Assembly (NCBI RefSeq): GCF_016864575.1
Contig: NZ_CP044126.1
Span: 1 to 64,000 of the forward strand
Source of the DNA: Rhizobium sp. BG4
GTDB taxonomy: Bacteria; Pseudomonadota; Alphaproteobacteria; Rhizobiales; Rhizobiaceae
DNA: 64,000 bases
Direction of reading: 5' to 3'
The notes under the pieces are model-generated. The model was given only the letters and a program-made list of their open reading frames with translations, made no database searches and had not been told where the DNA came from. Numbering within the stretch: the first letter of the stretch is position 1; every line of letters begins with the position of its first letter. Positions 17,433 through 27,796 of this stretch are shown here, piece after piece. A program made the position numbers and the translations under genes.

Positions 17433-18106
17433 ATGGATATTTTCACGACCTTCTTCAATCTGGCGGTGCTGGAGCGCTCCTTTCCGCTGCTCCTCTCCGG
17501 CCTGTGGATCACGCTCGAGCTCGGCCTCGTCAGCATCGTCGGCGGCCTCATCGGCGGTCTGATCCTAGCATTGCTGCGCCTTTACGGGCATCCGGTGATC
17601 CAGGCGCTTGCCAAGATCTATATCGACATCTTCCGCTCGATCCCGCTGCTCGTTCTGCTGATCGTCATCTACTATGCCCTGCCGTTCGTCGGTATCCGGC
17701 TTTCGCCCTTCGTCTCGGCAGTCAGCGCGCTGACGCTGGTCTCGACGGCTTACACGGCCGAGATTTTCCGCGCCGGTATCGAGGCGATCCCGCGCGGGCA
17801 GTTCGAGGCATCCGAGGCGCTCGGCCTTTCCTACCGGCACATGATGGCCGAGATCATCCTGCCGCAGGCGGTCAAGATCGTCATTCCGCCGCTCACCAAC
17901 AACTGCATCAACGTCATGAAGGATACGGCGCTCGCCTCCGTGGTGGCGATGCCCGATCTTCTCAAGCAGGCAACCCAGGCCCAGGCGCTAACGGCCAACC
18001 GTCGCCGCTGATCGGCGCCGCGGTCATCTACATCGTCTTCCTCTGGCCGATGGTCATCATCGTCGCCCGGCTCGAAAAACGCTTCAGTGCGGGGAGGCGC
18101 AGATGA
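17433..18106 (+). CDS. ABC amino-acid transporter permease (HisM-like), frameshifted
   Basis: The reading starts MDIFTTFFNLAVLERSFPLL and shows DIFRSIPLLVLLIVIYYALP and the EAA loop (STAYTAEIFRAGIEAIPRGQ FEASEALGL). The frame is broken at the CC of 17999-18000. One more C restores TANPSPLIGAAVIYIVFLWP and the tail ending RRR at 18106, so this is probably a misread base. The corrected protein has about 225 residues. Only one permease gene is present, so the channel is likely a homodimer. Its stop overlaps the ATPase start by four bases (ATGA). Confidence 0.88.
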
Positions 18107-18840
18107 AAACCATCGTCAACATCCAGAAGCTCGACAAATCCTATGGCGATTTCCAGGTGCTGCACGGCATCGACCTGTCGATTGCCGAAGGTGAGGTGGT
18201 CTGTGTCATCGGCCCATCGGGCTCGGGCAAATCCACCCTGATCCGCTGCATCAATCACCTGGAAAGCTTCTCCAGCGAAAGCCGCATCGAAGTCGACGGC
18301 ATCAAGGTCGAGCGCGGTCGCAACCTTGCCCGGGTGCGGGCCGAGGTCGGCATGGTCTTCCAGTCGTTCAACCTCTTCCCGCATCTGAGCGTCCTGAAGA
18401 ACATCATGATCGCCCCGATGCGCGTGCGCGGCACGCCGCCTGACGAAGCGGCGCGCAAGGCGAGGGACCTGCTTGCACGCGTTGGTATCACCGAGCAGGC
18501 CGACAAGTATCCCGAGCAGCTGTCCGGCGGCCAGCAGCAGCGCGTAGCGATTGCCCGGGCGCTTGCGATGGAACCGCGCGTCCTGCTGTTCGACGAGCCG
18601 ACATCGGCGCTCGACCCGGAAATGGTCGGCGAAGTTCTCGACGTCATGCGCAAGCTTGCCGGTACAGGTGTGACCATGATCGTCGTCACCCACGAGATGG
18701 GCTTTGCCCGGCAGGTCGCCGACCGCGTGATCTTCATGGATGGCGGCCGCATCGTTGAAGCCGGTACGCCGGCCGAGATTTTCGACAATCCGCGCGAGGA
18801 ACGCACGAGAAGCTTCCTGCGCGCCGTTCTCAATCACTGA
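18103..18840 (+). CDS. ABC amino-acid transporter ATP-binding protein (GlnQ type)
   Basis: A 245-residue ATPase with Walker A GPSGSGKST, Q-loop VFQSFNLFPHLSV, signature LSGGQQQR, Walker B VLLFDEPTSALDPEM and H-loop VVTHEMGFAR. The sequence is near standard for GlnQ/ArtP-like polar amino-acid uptake. It is coupled to the permease by an ATGA overlap and followed after 29 bases by the aminotransferase. Confidence 0.94.
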   Translation: MKTIVNIQKLDKSYGDFQVLHGIDLSIAEGEVVCVIGPSGSGKSTLIRCINHLESFSSESRIEVDGIKVERGRNLARVRAEVGMVFQSFNLFPHLSVLKNIMIAPMRVRGTPPDEAARKARDLLARVGITEQADKYPEQLSGGQQQRVAIARALAMEPRVLLFDEPTSALDPEMVGEVLDVMRKLAGTGVTMIVVTHEMGFARQVADRVIFMDGGRIVEAGTPAEIFDNPREERTRSFLRAVLNH

Positions 18841-18869
18841 CAAGAAAAGACAAGGTTCCGGAGGACCCA

Positions 18870-20129
18870 ATGGAAACGCAACCCCAACTCGACATCGATT
18901 TCGTCCGGAGCCAGTTTCCCGGCCTCGATCATGGCTGGGTGTTTTTCGACAATGCCGGCGGCTCGCAGATCCTCAAGCGGGCCGTCGAGCGGATTAACAC
19001 GTTCCTCTACGACAAGAACGTTCAGATCGGCGGTAGCTACGATGTTTCGCAGCAGGCGGCCAAGGCGCTGATGGACAGCCGCATCGCGGCGACCCATCTG
19101 GTCAATGCCGCGCGGCCGGAAGAAATCGTCTTCGGCAGCTCGACGACGGTGCTGCTTCAGAACCTGGCGCGCTCGATGCGCAGCCAGCTTTCGGCAGGCG
19201 ACGAGATCATCGTGACGATCTCCGATCACGAGTCGAATATCGGCCCCTGGGACGGGCTGCGCGACATGGGCGTCGTCATCAAGTTCTGGCCGCTCGATAC
19301 CACGACCTACGAACTCGATATTGCCGAACTCAAGCCGCTGCTGACCGAGAAGACCAAGCTCGTCTGCGTCACGCATGTCTCGAACATTCTGGGCGCCATC
19401 AACCCGATCGCCGAAATCGCCGAGGTCGTCCACGCCCATGGGGCGCGCATCTGCGTCGACGCGGTCGCCTATGCGCCGCATCGCGCCGTCGACGTGCAGG
19501 CCATGGATGTCGATTACTACGTCTTCAGCTTCTACAAGACCTATGGTCCGCATTACGCGATGATGTACGGAAAGTACGAGCATCTCTTGGAGCTCGATCC
19601 GCTTTACCACTTCTTCTATGGGCGCGACAAAGTGCCGGGCAAGCTGGAGCCGGGCAATCCGAACTATGAGCTTGCCTATGCGGTGACTGGGATCGTCGAC
19701 TACCTCTGCGAACTCGGCACGAAAGCGGGTTCGAAGGGCTCGCCGCGTGAGCAGATCCTCGCCGCCTTCGAAGCGATCACCGTGCAGGAGAACGCGCTGA
19801 CCGAGCGTCTGCTGTCCTATCTGCGCAGCCGCAACGACTGCCGCATTATCGGCGAGACCTCCAACCGCAACGGCAGGCGCATTCCGACGATCAGCTTCGT
19901 TTTCGAGGGCCGGAATTCGGAGGACATCTGCAAGGCGATGGACGCCTACAAGATCGCCATCCGCTTCGGCGATTTTCATGCGCGCCGCCTCGGCGATCAT
20001 GTCGGCCTGCCGCAATATAACGGCGCAGTCCGCGTTTCCATGGTTCACTACAATACCATCGGTGAGGTCGACCGGCTGATCGCCGCGCTCGATGAGATCC
20101 TCGCCGATCAGAAGAGGGGCGCTGCCTGA
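18870..20129 (+). CDS. class V PLP-dependent aminotransferase (cysteine-desulfurase-like, VC1184 subfamily)
   Basis: A 419-residue fold-type I PLP enzyme. The N-terminal FFDNAGGSQILKRAVERIN, the HESNIGPWDGL segment and the PLP lysine in YYVFSFYKTYGPHYAMMYG place it in the SufS/Csd-like class V group. The loop that carries the desulfurase cysteine reads IRFGDFHARRLGDH and has no Cys, so it should not be a cysteine desulfurase. An isopenicillin-N-epimerase-like or beta-lyase-like reaction is likelier. It overlaps the hydantoinase gene end-to-start (stop 20129, start 20130), so the two probably act in one pathway fed by the transporter. Confidence 0.87.
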   Translation: METQPQLDIDFVRSQFPGLDHGWVFFDNAGGSQILKRAVERINTFLYDKNVQIGGSYDVSQQAAKALMDSRIAATHLVNAARPEEIVFGSSTTVLLQNLARSMRSQLSAGDEIIVTISDHESNIGPWDGLRDMGVVIKFWPLDTTTYELDIAELKPLLTEKTKLVCVTHVSNILGAINPIAEIAEVVHAHGARICVDAVAYAPHRAVDVQAMDVDYYVFSFYKTYGPHYAMMYGKYEHLLELDPLYHFFYGRDKVPGKLEPGNPNYELAYAVTGIVDYLCELGTKAGSKGSPREQILAAFEAITVQENALTERLLSYLRSRNDCRIIGETSNRNGRRIPTISFVFEGRNSEDICKAMDAYKIAIRFGDFHARRLGDHVGLPQYNGAVRVSMVHYNTIGEVDRLIAALDEILADQKRGAA

Positions 20130-21524
20130 ATGCATTTCGACACAATCATCAAGAACGGCACCGTCGTTACCGCCAGCGATACGTTTCAAAGCGATGTCGG
20201 CATTCGCGACGGGAAGATTGTGGCACTTGCAGCCTCTCTTGATGGCGCGGACGAAATTATCGATGCCTCAGGCCTCTATGTGATGCCGGGCGGGATCGAC
20301 AGCCATGTCCATCTCGCCCAGCCATCCGGCGACGGCATCGTCATGGCCGACGACTTCGCGAGCGGCACGCTCTCGGCAGCATTCGGCGGCAACACCACGG
20401 TTCTGACCTTCTGCATGCAGGAGAAGGGCACGACGCTGCGTGAATCGCTGAAGGCCTATCATGCGAAGGCCGAGGGCGAGTGCTATATCGACGTGTCGTT
20501 TCATCTCGTTGTGACCGACCCGACATCCTACGTGCTCGGCCAGGAGCTGCCGGCGCTCGTCGAGGATGGCTATACCTCGCTCAAGGTTTTCATGACCTAT
20601 GAGAACCTTCGCCTGCGGGACGACCAGATCCTCGATACGCTGGATAGTGCCAGGCAATCCGGCGCGCTGGTTATGGTTCACTGCGAGAATGAGGATGCGA
20701 TCCGCTATCTCATCGGAAAACACGAGCAGAACGGCGAGCTCGCGCCGAAATTCCACGCACTGAGCCGGCCGGCCGCCGCGGAGCGCGAGGCGACGCATCG
20801 CGCCCTGTCGCTCGCCGAAATCGTCGGAACGCCGATCGTTATCGTCCATGTCTCGAACCGGCAGGCGATGGAAGAGATCGAGCGTGCCCGCAAGCGGGGC
20901 AGCAAGGTGGCGGGCGAGACCTGCCCGCAATATCTGCTTCTGACCGCCGATGATCTCGATGCCGCCGAACTCGAAGGCGCGAAATTCGTCTGCTCGCCGC
21001 CGCCGCGCGACAAGGAGAGCCAGGTCGCCTGCTGGGAAGGGCTGCAGAGCGGCACGTTCGAGCTCTTTTCCTCCGACCACTGCCCCTTCCGCTATGACGA
21101 TGAGAGCGGCAAGCTGAACGAGAAAGGCAAACGCCATTTCCGCTGGATCCCGAACGGTATCCCAGGCGTCGAAACGCGGCTCCCCATCCTGTTTTCCGAA
21201 GGCGTCAGCAAGGGCCGCATCGATATCAACCGCTTCGTCGCCCTGTCATCGACGAACCACGCCAAGCAATATGGCCTCTATCCGCAGAAGGGTACGATCG
21301 CGATCGGCTCCGACGCCGATATCGCGCTCTGGGATCCGCAGAAGCAGGTGACGATAACCAACGATATCCTGCACCATGGGGCAGACTATACGCCCTATGA
21401 TGGTCTCGATGTCCGCGGCTGGCCGGTCCGGGTGCTCCTGCGCGGCAAGACGATCGTCGACGGCCCATCCTCGACCGGCACGCTGGGGCAGGGCGCCTAT
21501 CTCAAGCGCAAGCGCTCTAGCTAA
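20130..21524 (+). CDS. dihydropyrimidinase / D-hydantoinase family cyclic amidohydrolase
   Basis: A 464-residue amidohydrolase. The first metal site is PGGIDSHVHLAQPSG (His-x-His), the carboxylated lysine is in TSLKVFMTYEN, the further histidines are in MVHCENED and VIVHVSNRQ, and the metal Asp is in LFSSDHCPFRYDD. It opens cyclic ureides such as hydantoins and dihydropyrimidines. In many rhizobial clusters these enzymes are not for pyrimidines; the paired class V aminotransferase-like enzyme suggests a special amide. The C-terminal end lies 17 bases before a strong hairpin that ends the operon. Confidence 0.9.
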   Translation: MHFDTIIKNGTVVTASDTFQSDVGIRDGKIVALAASLDGADEIIDASGLYVMPGGIDSHVHLAQPSGDGIVMADDFASGTLSAAFGGNTTVLTFCMQEKGTTLRESLKAYHAKAEGECYIDVSFHLVVTDPTSYVLGQELPALVEDGYTSLKVFMTYENLRLRDDQILDTLDSARQSGALVMVHCENEDAIRYLIGKHEQNGELAPKFHALSRPAAAEREATHRALSLAEIVGTPIVIVHVSNRQAMEEIERARKRGSKVAGETCPQYLLLTADDLDAAELEGAKFVCSPPPRDKESQVACWEGLQSGTFELFSSDHCPFRYDDESGKLNEKGKRHFRWIPNGIPGVETRLPILFSEGVSKGRIDINRFVALSSTNHAKQYGLYPQKGTIAIGSDADIALWDPQKQVTITNDILHHGADYTPYDGLDVRGWPVRVLLRGKTIVDGPSSTGTLGQGAYLKRKRSS

Positions 21525-21540
21525 ACGCTGCCTATTTCAG

Positions 21541-21573
21541 CGGAGCTTGCGGCGCCAACCGCCGCAAGCTCCG
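21541..21573. terminator. bidirectional terminator between convergent operons
   Basis: A perfect 13-base stem, CGGAGCTTGCGGC and GCCGCAAGCTCCG, with a seven-base loop, followed by TTTC on the plus strand. It sits between the hydantoinase stop (21524) and the opposing aminotransferase stop (21585). Confidence 0.75.
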
Positions 21574-21584
21574 TTTCGATTCCG

Positions 21585-22823
21585 TCATGCCCCGCGCAGG
21601 TGGGCAATATCCTTCATCGCCTTGTCCGCGGCTTCGAGTGCCTGGTCGATATCATCGGCCTGGTGGGCGCTGCAAAGGAACATGTTGTGCTTCGGATGCA
21701 GGTAGATGCCATAGCGGAGCGCGGCGGCGCAGAAGGCGTTGGCGATCTGCAGGTCCGGGTCGTCCTGGAAGCGCAGCATCGGCATCTGGACGGGTCCGGT
21801 CTGGTGCAGAACGAAGCCGTGCCCTTTGGCGATCGAGGCAAAGCCGTCGCGGAAGCGGGCGCCCATCGCTTCGATATGAGCGAGCGCGTCGGTTTCCTTC
21901 AGGATGCCAATGGTCTTGATGCTGGCCGCCATCGAGGCGGAGCCATACCAGAAGGAACCCGTCGTGAAGATCTTCGAGGCGCCGTCCAGCATGCGGCGGC
22001 TTCCGGCAACCGCGGCGAGCGGCCAGCCGTTGGCGATCGCCTTCGAATAGGCGCCGAGATCCGGCTTGACGCCGTGCTTGGCCCAGCTGCCCCTGACATC
22101 GAGGCGGAAGCCGGCGCGAACGTCGTCGAGGATGAGGGCGGCACCCGTCTTGTCGCAGATGCTGCGCGCATGCCTGAGGAAGGCCGGATCAGGCATTTCC
22201 TGATCGCGGTTCAGGTCGTGACGGAAGGCGGTGAGCAGGATCGCGGCGAGATCGTCTCCGGCTGCGGCGACCGCCTCGTCCAGGCTCGCGGCATCATTGT
22301 AATCGAAGAGAATGACATGGGCGCGGTCTTCGGTGGTGACGCCGACGACCGAAGGTGAGCACCACGGCACCGCTCCGTGATAGGAGCCGCGTGCGACCAG
22401 GATCTTGCGCTTGCCGGTCGTGGCACGGGCGATCGTGACGCAGGTGGTCGTGGCGTCGGTGCCGTTCTTCTGGAAGAGCGCCCAGTCGGCATAATCGATC
22501 GTATCGACGAAGAGCTCGGCGAGCTCGACCATCTTTTCCGTCGGGCCGTTATTGATGTCGCCATTGGCGATTTCGGCGAGCGCGGCCGCATCGACTTCAG
22601 CATTCTTGTAGCCGAGGAGGTTCGGACCCCAGGCGCACATGAAGTCGATATATTCATTGCCTTCCGCGTCCCAGACGCGGCAGCCGTCGGATTTCGAGAA
22701 GAACTGCGGATAGCCGGGGCCGATCGCGCGGGTTGCCATATGGCCCCACATGCCGTTCGGGACGACCTTGCTTGCGCGCGCAAGCAGCTCGCTGTCGCGG
22801 CTGTTGTTCAAGCTATGCTCCAT
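21585..22823 (-). CDS. class III aminotransferase (glutamate-1-semialdehyde aminomutase-like)
   Basis: A 412-residue PLP enzyme of the GSA-aminomutase/omega-aminotransferase group. Features are EYIDFMCAWGPNLLGY, FQKNGTDATTTCVTIARATT, the AALILDDVRAGFRLD segment with the PLP-nitrogen Asp, and the Schiff-base lysine in GAYSKAIANGWPLAAVAG. In GSA-AM the D-E-V motif is usual; here it is DDVRAG. Since it is not near heme genes and lies at the end of a sugar-acid/peptide operon, it is probably catabolic rather than hemL. Last gene of the minus-strand operon that begins at 30651. Confidence 0.88.
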   Translation of the reverse strand: MEHSLNNSRDSELLARASKVVPNGMWGHMATRAIGPGYPQFFSKSDGCRVWDAEGNEYIDFMCAWGPNLLGYKNAEVDAAALAEIANGDINNGPTEKMVELAELFVDTIDYADWALFQKNGTDATTTCVTIARATTGKRKILVARGSYHGAVPWCSPSVVGVTTEDRAHVILFDYNDAASLDEAVAAAGDDLAAILLTAFRHDLNRDQEMPDPAFLRHARSICDKTGAALILDDVRAGFRLDVRGSWAKHGVKPDLGAYSKAIANGWPLAAVAGSRRMLDGASKIFTTGSFWYGSASMAASIKTIGILKETDALAHIEAMGARFRDGFASIAKGHGFVLHQTGPVQMPMLRFQDDPDLQIANAFCAAALRYGIYLHPKHNMFLCSAHQADDIDQALEAADKAMKDIAHLRGA

Positions 22824-22916
22824 TTCATTCTCCCTGCATTGTCATGGCGCCGGGGGCGCGGATCGCTTTGATGACGTGATTGAGTTCTGGCGGGCTGGTG
22901 TTGGTGAAGAGGCTGG

Positions 22917-23573
22917 TCACGAGGCGCGCACGGGTTGGCGGCCGTAAGTCTTGTAGCGCTCCTTGACCTCCACGAGATCGTCCGGCGTCAGCACCACCGG
23001 CTGCGAGAAGGAGCGGCAGAGGATGTACTGGCGCGCCAGCGTCTCCAGCTTCACCGTGCGCCCGAAGGCTTCCGCGACCGTTGCGCCGACCGCGACCATG
23101 CCGTGGTTGGCAAGCAGGCAGGCCGTCCGTCCCTCGATCGCCTCGACGGTGACGCCGGCGAGCTCCGGCGAGCCGAAGGCCGCATATTTCGAGCAGCGGA
23201 TATCGTCGCCGCCGAAGCCGGCAATCATGTAGTGGAAAGCCGGAAGCGGCTCGCGGGCACAAGAAAGCGCGACGCAATTGTCCGGATGCGCATGGACGAT
23301 CGCCTGAACTTCCGGGCGGGCCTTGTAGACCGCGGCATGCAACGCCCATTCGCTCGAGGGCGTCATTTCGCCGGACCAGGCGCCGTCGAGATCCATCTCG
23401 ACGATCATCTCGGTGCGTAGCGACTTCGAGGGAACGCCGGTCGGCGTGATCAGCATGCCCGTAGCCGTCCTGACGCTGATGTTGCCGGAGGTGCCCGCAT
23501 TCAGGCGAAGCGCTTCTGCTTCTCGCGATGCATCGACGAGGGACTGGCGAAGGTGTTCGGACGTTTCGGTCAT
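22917..23573 (-). CDS. class II aldolase (OtnC / FucA-like)
   Basis: A 218-residue metal-dependent aldolase. It has the phosphate-binding GTSGNISVR, the loop LITPTGVPSKSL, the SSEWALHAAVYKARPEVQAI segment with the catalytic acid, and the metal-binding histidines in VHAHPDN and NHG. The closest functions are L-fuculose-phosphate aldolase and 3-oxo-tetronate-4-phosphate decarboxylase (OtnC). The DUF1537 kinase next door, three bases away, favours OtnC-type decarboxylation of a phosphorylated 3-oxo acid. The two form a kinase/aldolase pair. Confidence 0.85.
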   Translation of the reverse strand: MTETSEHLRQSLVDASREAEALRLNAGTSGNISVRTATGMLITPTGVPSKSLRTEMIVEMDLDGAWSGEMTPSSEWALHAAVYKARPEVQAIVHAHPDNCVALSCAREPLPAFHYMIAGFGGDDIRCSKYAAFGSPELAGVTVEAIEGRTACLLANHGMVAVGATVAEAFGRTVKLETLARQYILCRSFSQPVVLTPDDLVEVKERYKTYGRQPVRAS

Positions 23574-23576
23574 GGG

Positions 23577-24914
23577 TCAGCCTTTCGGGGGCCAGCGGGT
23601 TAGAATGGGTTCCTCGACGATCGGGTGGCGCATGTCGTCCAGCGCCGAAGAGAAGAGCTCGAGGTTGCCGAGTTTGCCGGATTTCAGCATCAGCGCGATC
23701 GGGAAAGGTTGCGTGGCGACGGCGCGGGAGAACCCGGGCTCGCGATAGGGGCCGGGCTGCACGTCGCTGATCCCAAGAGTCCTGACGATGGCGCCTGATG
23801 TTTCGCCGCCGGCGACGACAAGACGGCGCACGCCGAGGTCCAGAACAATCGCCTTGGCGATCTCCGAGAGGATTTCTTCGGCGCGAGCTGCGATTTCAAG
23901 GCGGCCGTGCTCGGCCTGCAAAGCGTCGATGCGCTCCTGCGGCAGCGCAGTGCTGATCGCGAAATTGCGTCCACCGGCGATCGCAGCGGCTGCGAACTGG
24001 CGCGCTTTTGCGACGAGGTCATGGCCGGTATAGGCGCGGGCGATATCGAGCGTGCAGGCCGGATTGTCGCGCGCGAACTCCGTCAGCTGGGCAGCGCTTT
24101 GCGGCGCCACACTGCCGACGAGTACCGCGCCCGGGCCATCGACACCGGCAAGCCGGATCGTCGAGGGCTCGCTCGCCAATCCCTGCTCCAGCCATACCGG
24201 AGGCAGATGCGCGGCGACCGAGGAGTTGCCGGTCAGCAGGCGCATGTCGGCAGCGGCGCGGGCGAGTGCGGCCAGATGATGCTCGTAGAGCGTATCGGCG
24301 ATGAACAGCGATTTCCCAGACCGTTCCGCCTGGTCATGGATACTGGCGCGGATCGCTTCCGGCCCCTTGTCGACCACCGTGTAATCGACAAGCCCGACGG
24401 AGCGGCGGCTCTGGGCCTGAAGGACGCGGGCAAGGTTCGAATCCGTCATCGGCGTCAGCGGATCGAAACGCTTGGGGGATTCTCCGAGAAGCTCGGCGCC
24501 GCCGAACATGTGACCCTGGAAGACGGTTCTGCGCGTCTCGCAAAGGGCGGGAACAAAGAGCGCCTTGTCGACCCCGAGCCGCTCCATGATCGCCTCGGCG
24601 CAGGGGCCGATATTGCCTGCCGGCGTGGAGTCGAAGGTGGCGCAATATTTGAAGAATATCTGCCGGGCACCGTGATCGAGAAGGATATCCAGGGCGCTCA
24701 TGGCCGACTGGACGGCCTGATCGACCGGAATGACCCGCGACTTGAGCGCGATGATATGCGCCATCTCGAACTTCGCCGGCCGGCCGGTGCCGACGGAGAG
24801 CGACGTGGGGATGCCGCGTGCGACGAGCATGGAGGCAAGTTCGAGGCCGCCGGTCAGATCGTCGGCGATGACGCCGAGGAGCAGCGGGTGCGTATTTTCT
24901 CCTGCAGCCATCAC
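23577..24914 (-). CDS. OtnK-like four-carbon acid sugar kinase (DUF1537)
   Basis: A 445-residue kinase with two domains. The N-terminal part has GVIADDLTGGLELASMLVAR, the D-D-x-T-G motif of the family. The C-terminal nucleotide-binding part carries VVAGGETSGAIVRTLG, the G-G-E-T-S-G motif. These enzymes phosphorylate threonate, erythronate or their 3-oxo forms. The start is a GTG at 24914 or ATG at 24911, overlapping the stop of the ABC ATPase. No DenD/LtnD dehydrogenase and no PdxA2 lies nearby, so the substrate may already be a 3-oxo acid or be oxidised elsewhere. Confidence 0.87.
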   Translation of the reverse strand: MMAAGENTHPLLLGVIADDLTGGLELASMLVARGIPTSLSVGTGRPAKFEMAHIIALKSRVIPVDQAVQSAMSALDILLDHGARQIFFKYCATFDSTPAGNIGPCAEAIMERLGVDKALFVPALCETRRTVFQGHMFGGAELLGESPKRFDPLTPMTDSNLARVLQAQSRRSVGLVDYTVVDKGPEAIRASIHDQAERSGKSLFIADTLYEHHLAALARAAADMRLLTGNSSVAAHLPPVWLEQGLASEPSTIRLAGVDGPGAVLVGSVAPQSAAQLTEFARDNPACTLDIARAYTGHDLVAKARQFAAAAIAGGRNFAISTALPQERIDALQAEHGRLEIAARAEEILSEIAKAIVLDLGVRRLVVAGGETSGAIVRTLGISDVQPGPYREPGFSRAVATQPFPIALMLKSGKLGNLELFSSALDDMRHPIVEEPILTRWPPKG

Positions 24915-25935
24915 GCTACCGCCTTGTCTGCTTCGATGTCGGGGAAGTGGCAGGCGACCTTATGGCCCTGCTCGATGTCGGCGAGTTCGGGAACGGCGCT
25001 CGCACAGACGTCCTGCGCCTTCCAGCACCGCGTCCTGAACGGGCAGCCGGAGGGAACGTTCAGCGGGCTCGGCACATCGCCTTTCAAAGTGATCCGCTGG
25101 CGTTCGCGCTCGACATCGGGGTCCGGGAGCGGAACGGCGGACAGCAGCGCCTTGGAATAGGGGTGAGCCGGCCGCTCGTAGATATTCGCGGCCTCCCCGA
25201 TCTCGACGACCCGGCCGAGGTACATGACGGCGACGCGATCCGAGACGTGGCGCACGACCGCAAGATCATGGGCGATGAACACGTAGGAAATGCCGAGCTT
25301 CTGCTGCAACTCGTCGAGCAGGTTGAGAACGCCTGCCTGAACCGAAACGTCGAGCGCCGAGACCGGTTCGTCGAGCACCAGGATTTCCGGGTTAAGGGCG
25401 AGCGCACGGGCGATGCCGACGCGCTGTCGCTGGCCGCCCGAAAGCTCATGCGGGAAACGGTCGCCGTGCTCCGGCGCAAGACGCACGAGGTCCAGCAACT
25501 CGGCCGCCCGCTCCAGTGCCGGCTTGCCGGTGACGCCGATCAGGCGCAGCGGTTCGGCGATGATGTCGCGGATGCGCATACGGGGATGAAGCGAGGCGAG
25601 CGGGTCCTGGAAGACGATCTGCAGGTGGCGGCGGAACTGGCGCATCTCGCCTTCCGAGAGCGTCGAGAGATTGGTGCCCTTGAAGCGGACTTCGCCCGAA
25701 GTGGGCTCGACAAGCCTCAGGAGGCAACGGCCGAGCGTCGATTTCCCGCAGCCGGATTCGCCGACGAGCCCCAGCGTTTCGCCCTTCAGGAGGTCGAAGG
25801 AGACGCAGCCGACGGCCTTGACCTCGCGGACGGACTGCCAGCCGAAGAGGCCGCCCTTGACCGGGAAGTTCTTGGTGACGTCGCGAACGGTCAGGACCGT
25901 TTCGGGCGCGCCGGATTCTGGTTTGCTGGCAGGCT

Positions 25936-25939
<4 letters not shown>
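24911..25939 (-). CDS. dipeptide/oligopeptide-type ABC transporter ATP-binding protein (DppF-like)
   Basis: A 342-residue ATPase. Walker A is GESGCGKSTLGRC, the signature is LSGGQRQRVGIARAL, Walker B is ILVLDEPVSALDVS, and the H-loop is FIAHDLAVVRHVS. The C-terminal oligo-peptide tail holds the PSGCPFRTRCW cysteine cluster, seen in Dpp/Opp ATPases as an iron-sulfur or structural site. Overlaps the partner ATPase by four bases and the kinase gene by four bases. Confidence 0.92.
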
Positions 25940-26946
<1,007 letters not shown>

Positions 26947-26949
26947 CGA

Positions 26950-27792
26950 TCAGTGCTCCCTGGGATCGAGGATGTCGCGCAGGGCGTCACCGATGAAATT
27001 GAAACCGAGGCCGAGCGACAGGATCGCGATGCCGGGACCGAAGGCGACCCACCAGGAATAGAAATGCGCCGCGCCATCGGAGATCATCGCCCCCCATTCG
27101 GGGCTCGGCGGCTGGGCGCCGAGGCCGATGAAGCTCAGCGATGCGGCGAGCAGCACGACCTGTCCAAAATCCATGGTGGCGCTGATGATCGTCGGCGTCC
27201 AGGAGAGCGGCAGGATGTGCTTGGTGAGCAGCCGGAAGGATGTGGCACCACCGGCGCGCGCCGCCTCGATATGGTCGCGCGAGATGACATCGAGCACCTG
27301 TCCGCGCATCAGCCGGGCATAGACCGGCCACCACACGGCGATCACCGCGATCGCGGCATTCTGCAGCCCGGGGCCAAGCGAGGCTGCGACGGCCATGGCG
27401 AGCAGAACCGGCGGAAAGGCGAGCGTGACGTCGACGAGACGCATGATCAGCCCGTCGACCCAGCCGCCGAAGAAGCCGGCGATGGCGCCGAGTACCGAGC
27501 CGATGGCCACGGAACAGACCACGACGACGACGGAGATGGCGATCGAATAGCGCGCACCGTAGAGCGTGCGCGTCAGCACGTCACGGCCGAGCGCGTCGGT
27601 GCCGAGCCAGTGCTGAAGGGAGGGTTCCAGCAGTTTCCGGCCGACGATCTTCAGCGGATCGTAAACGCTCCAGATATCGATCGTCAGTGCGACGAAGACC
27701 CAGAAGAAGACGATCGCCAGACCGATTGTGAGGACCGGGCGTGTCGTGATGACCGAGAACCGCTGTGTTGAGGTGCTTATCGACAGAGACAT
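26950..27792 (-). CDS. dipeptide-type ABC transporter permease (DppC-like)
   Basis: A 280-residue permease with about six helices. The N-terminal LTIGLAIVFFWVFVALTI helix is followed by WLGTDALGRDVLTRTLYG, a hallmark of DppC/OppC, and the ATPase-docking EAARAGGATSFRLLTKHI LP stretch. The C-terminal part includes SFIGLGAQPPSPEWGAMI. Five bases after the DppB-like gene. Confidence 0.92.
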   Translation of the reverse strand: MSLSISTSTQRFSVITTRPVLTIGLAIVFFWVFVALTIDIWSVYDPLKIVGRKLLEPSLQHWLGTDALGRDVLTRTLYGARYSIAISVVVVVCSVAIGSVLGAIAGFFGGWVDGLIMRLVDVTLAFPPVLLAMAVAASLGPGLQNAAIAVIAVWWPVYARLMRGQVLDVISRDHIEAARAGGATSFRLLTKHILPLSWTPTIISATMDFGQVVLLAASLSFIGLGAQPPSPEWGAMISDGAAHFYSWWVAFGPGIAILSLGLGFNFIGDALRDILDPREH

Positions 27793-27796
27793 CGGA

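Noticed and set aside
16411..17433. Long minus-strand extension of the FadR-type regulator to 17433
   Set aside because: It runs antisense through the binding-protein gene and its codon pattern mirrors that gene. The regulator itself begins at about 16410 with a normal HTH start.
1..18106. Calling the frameshifted genes pseudogenes
   Set aside because: Most breaks are one base in a homopolymer, the other frame continues the same protein, and neighbouring genes of the same operons are intact.
18834..20189. Minus-strand open frame of 451 codons opposite the class V aminotransferase
   Set aside because: Antisense shadow. The plus strand has the PLP lysine motif and normal operon spacing.
23907..25160. 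Plus-strand open frame of 417 codons opposite the OtnK-like gene
   Set aside because: Antisense shadow; the minus strand has the D-D-x-T-G and G-G-E-T-S-G motifs of a real kinase.
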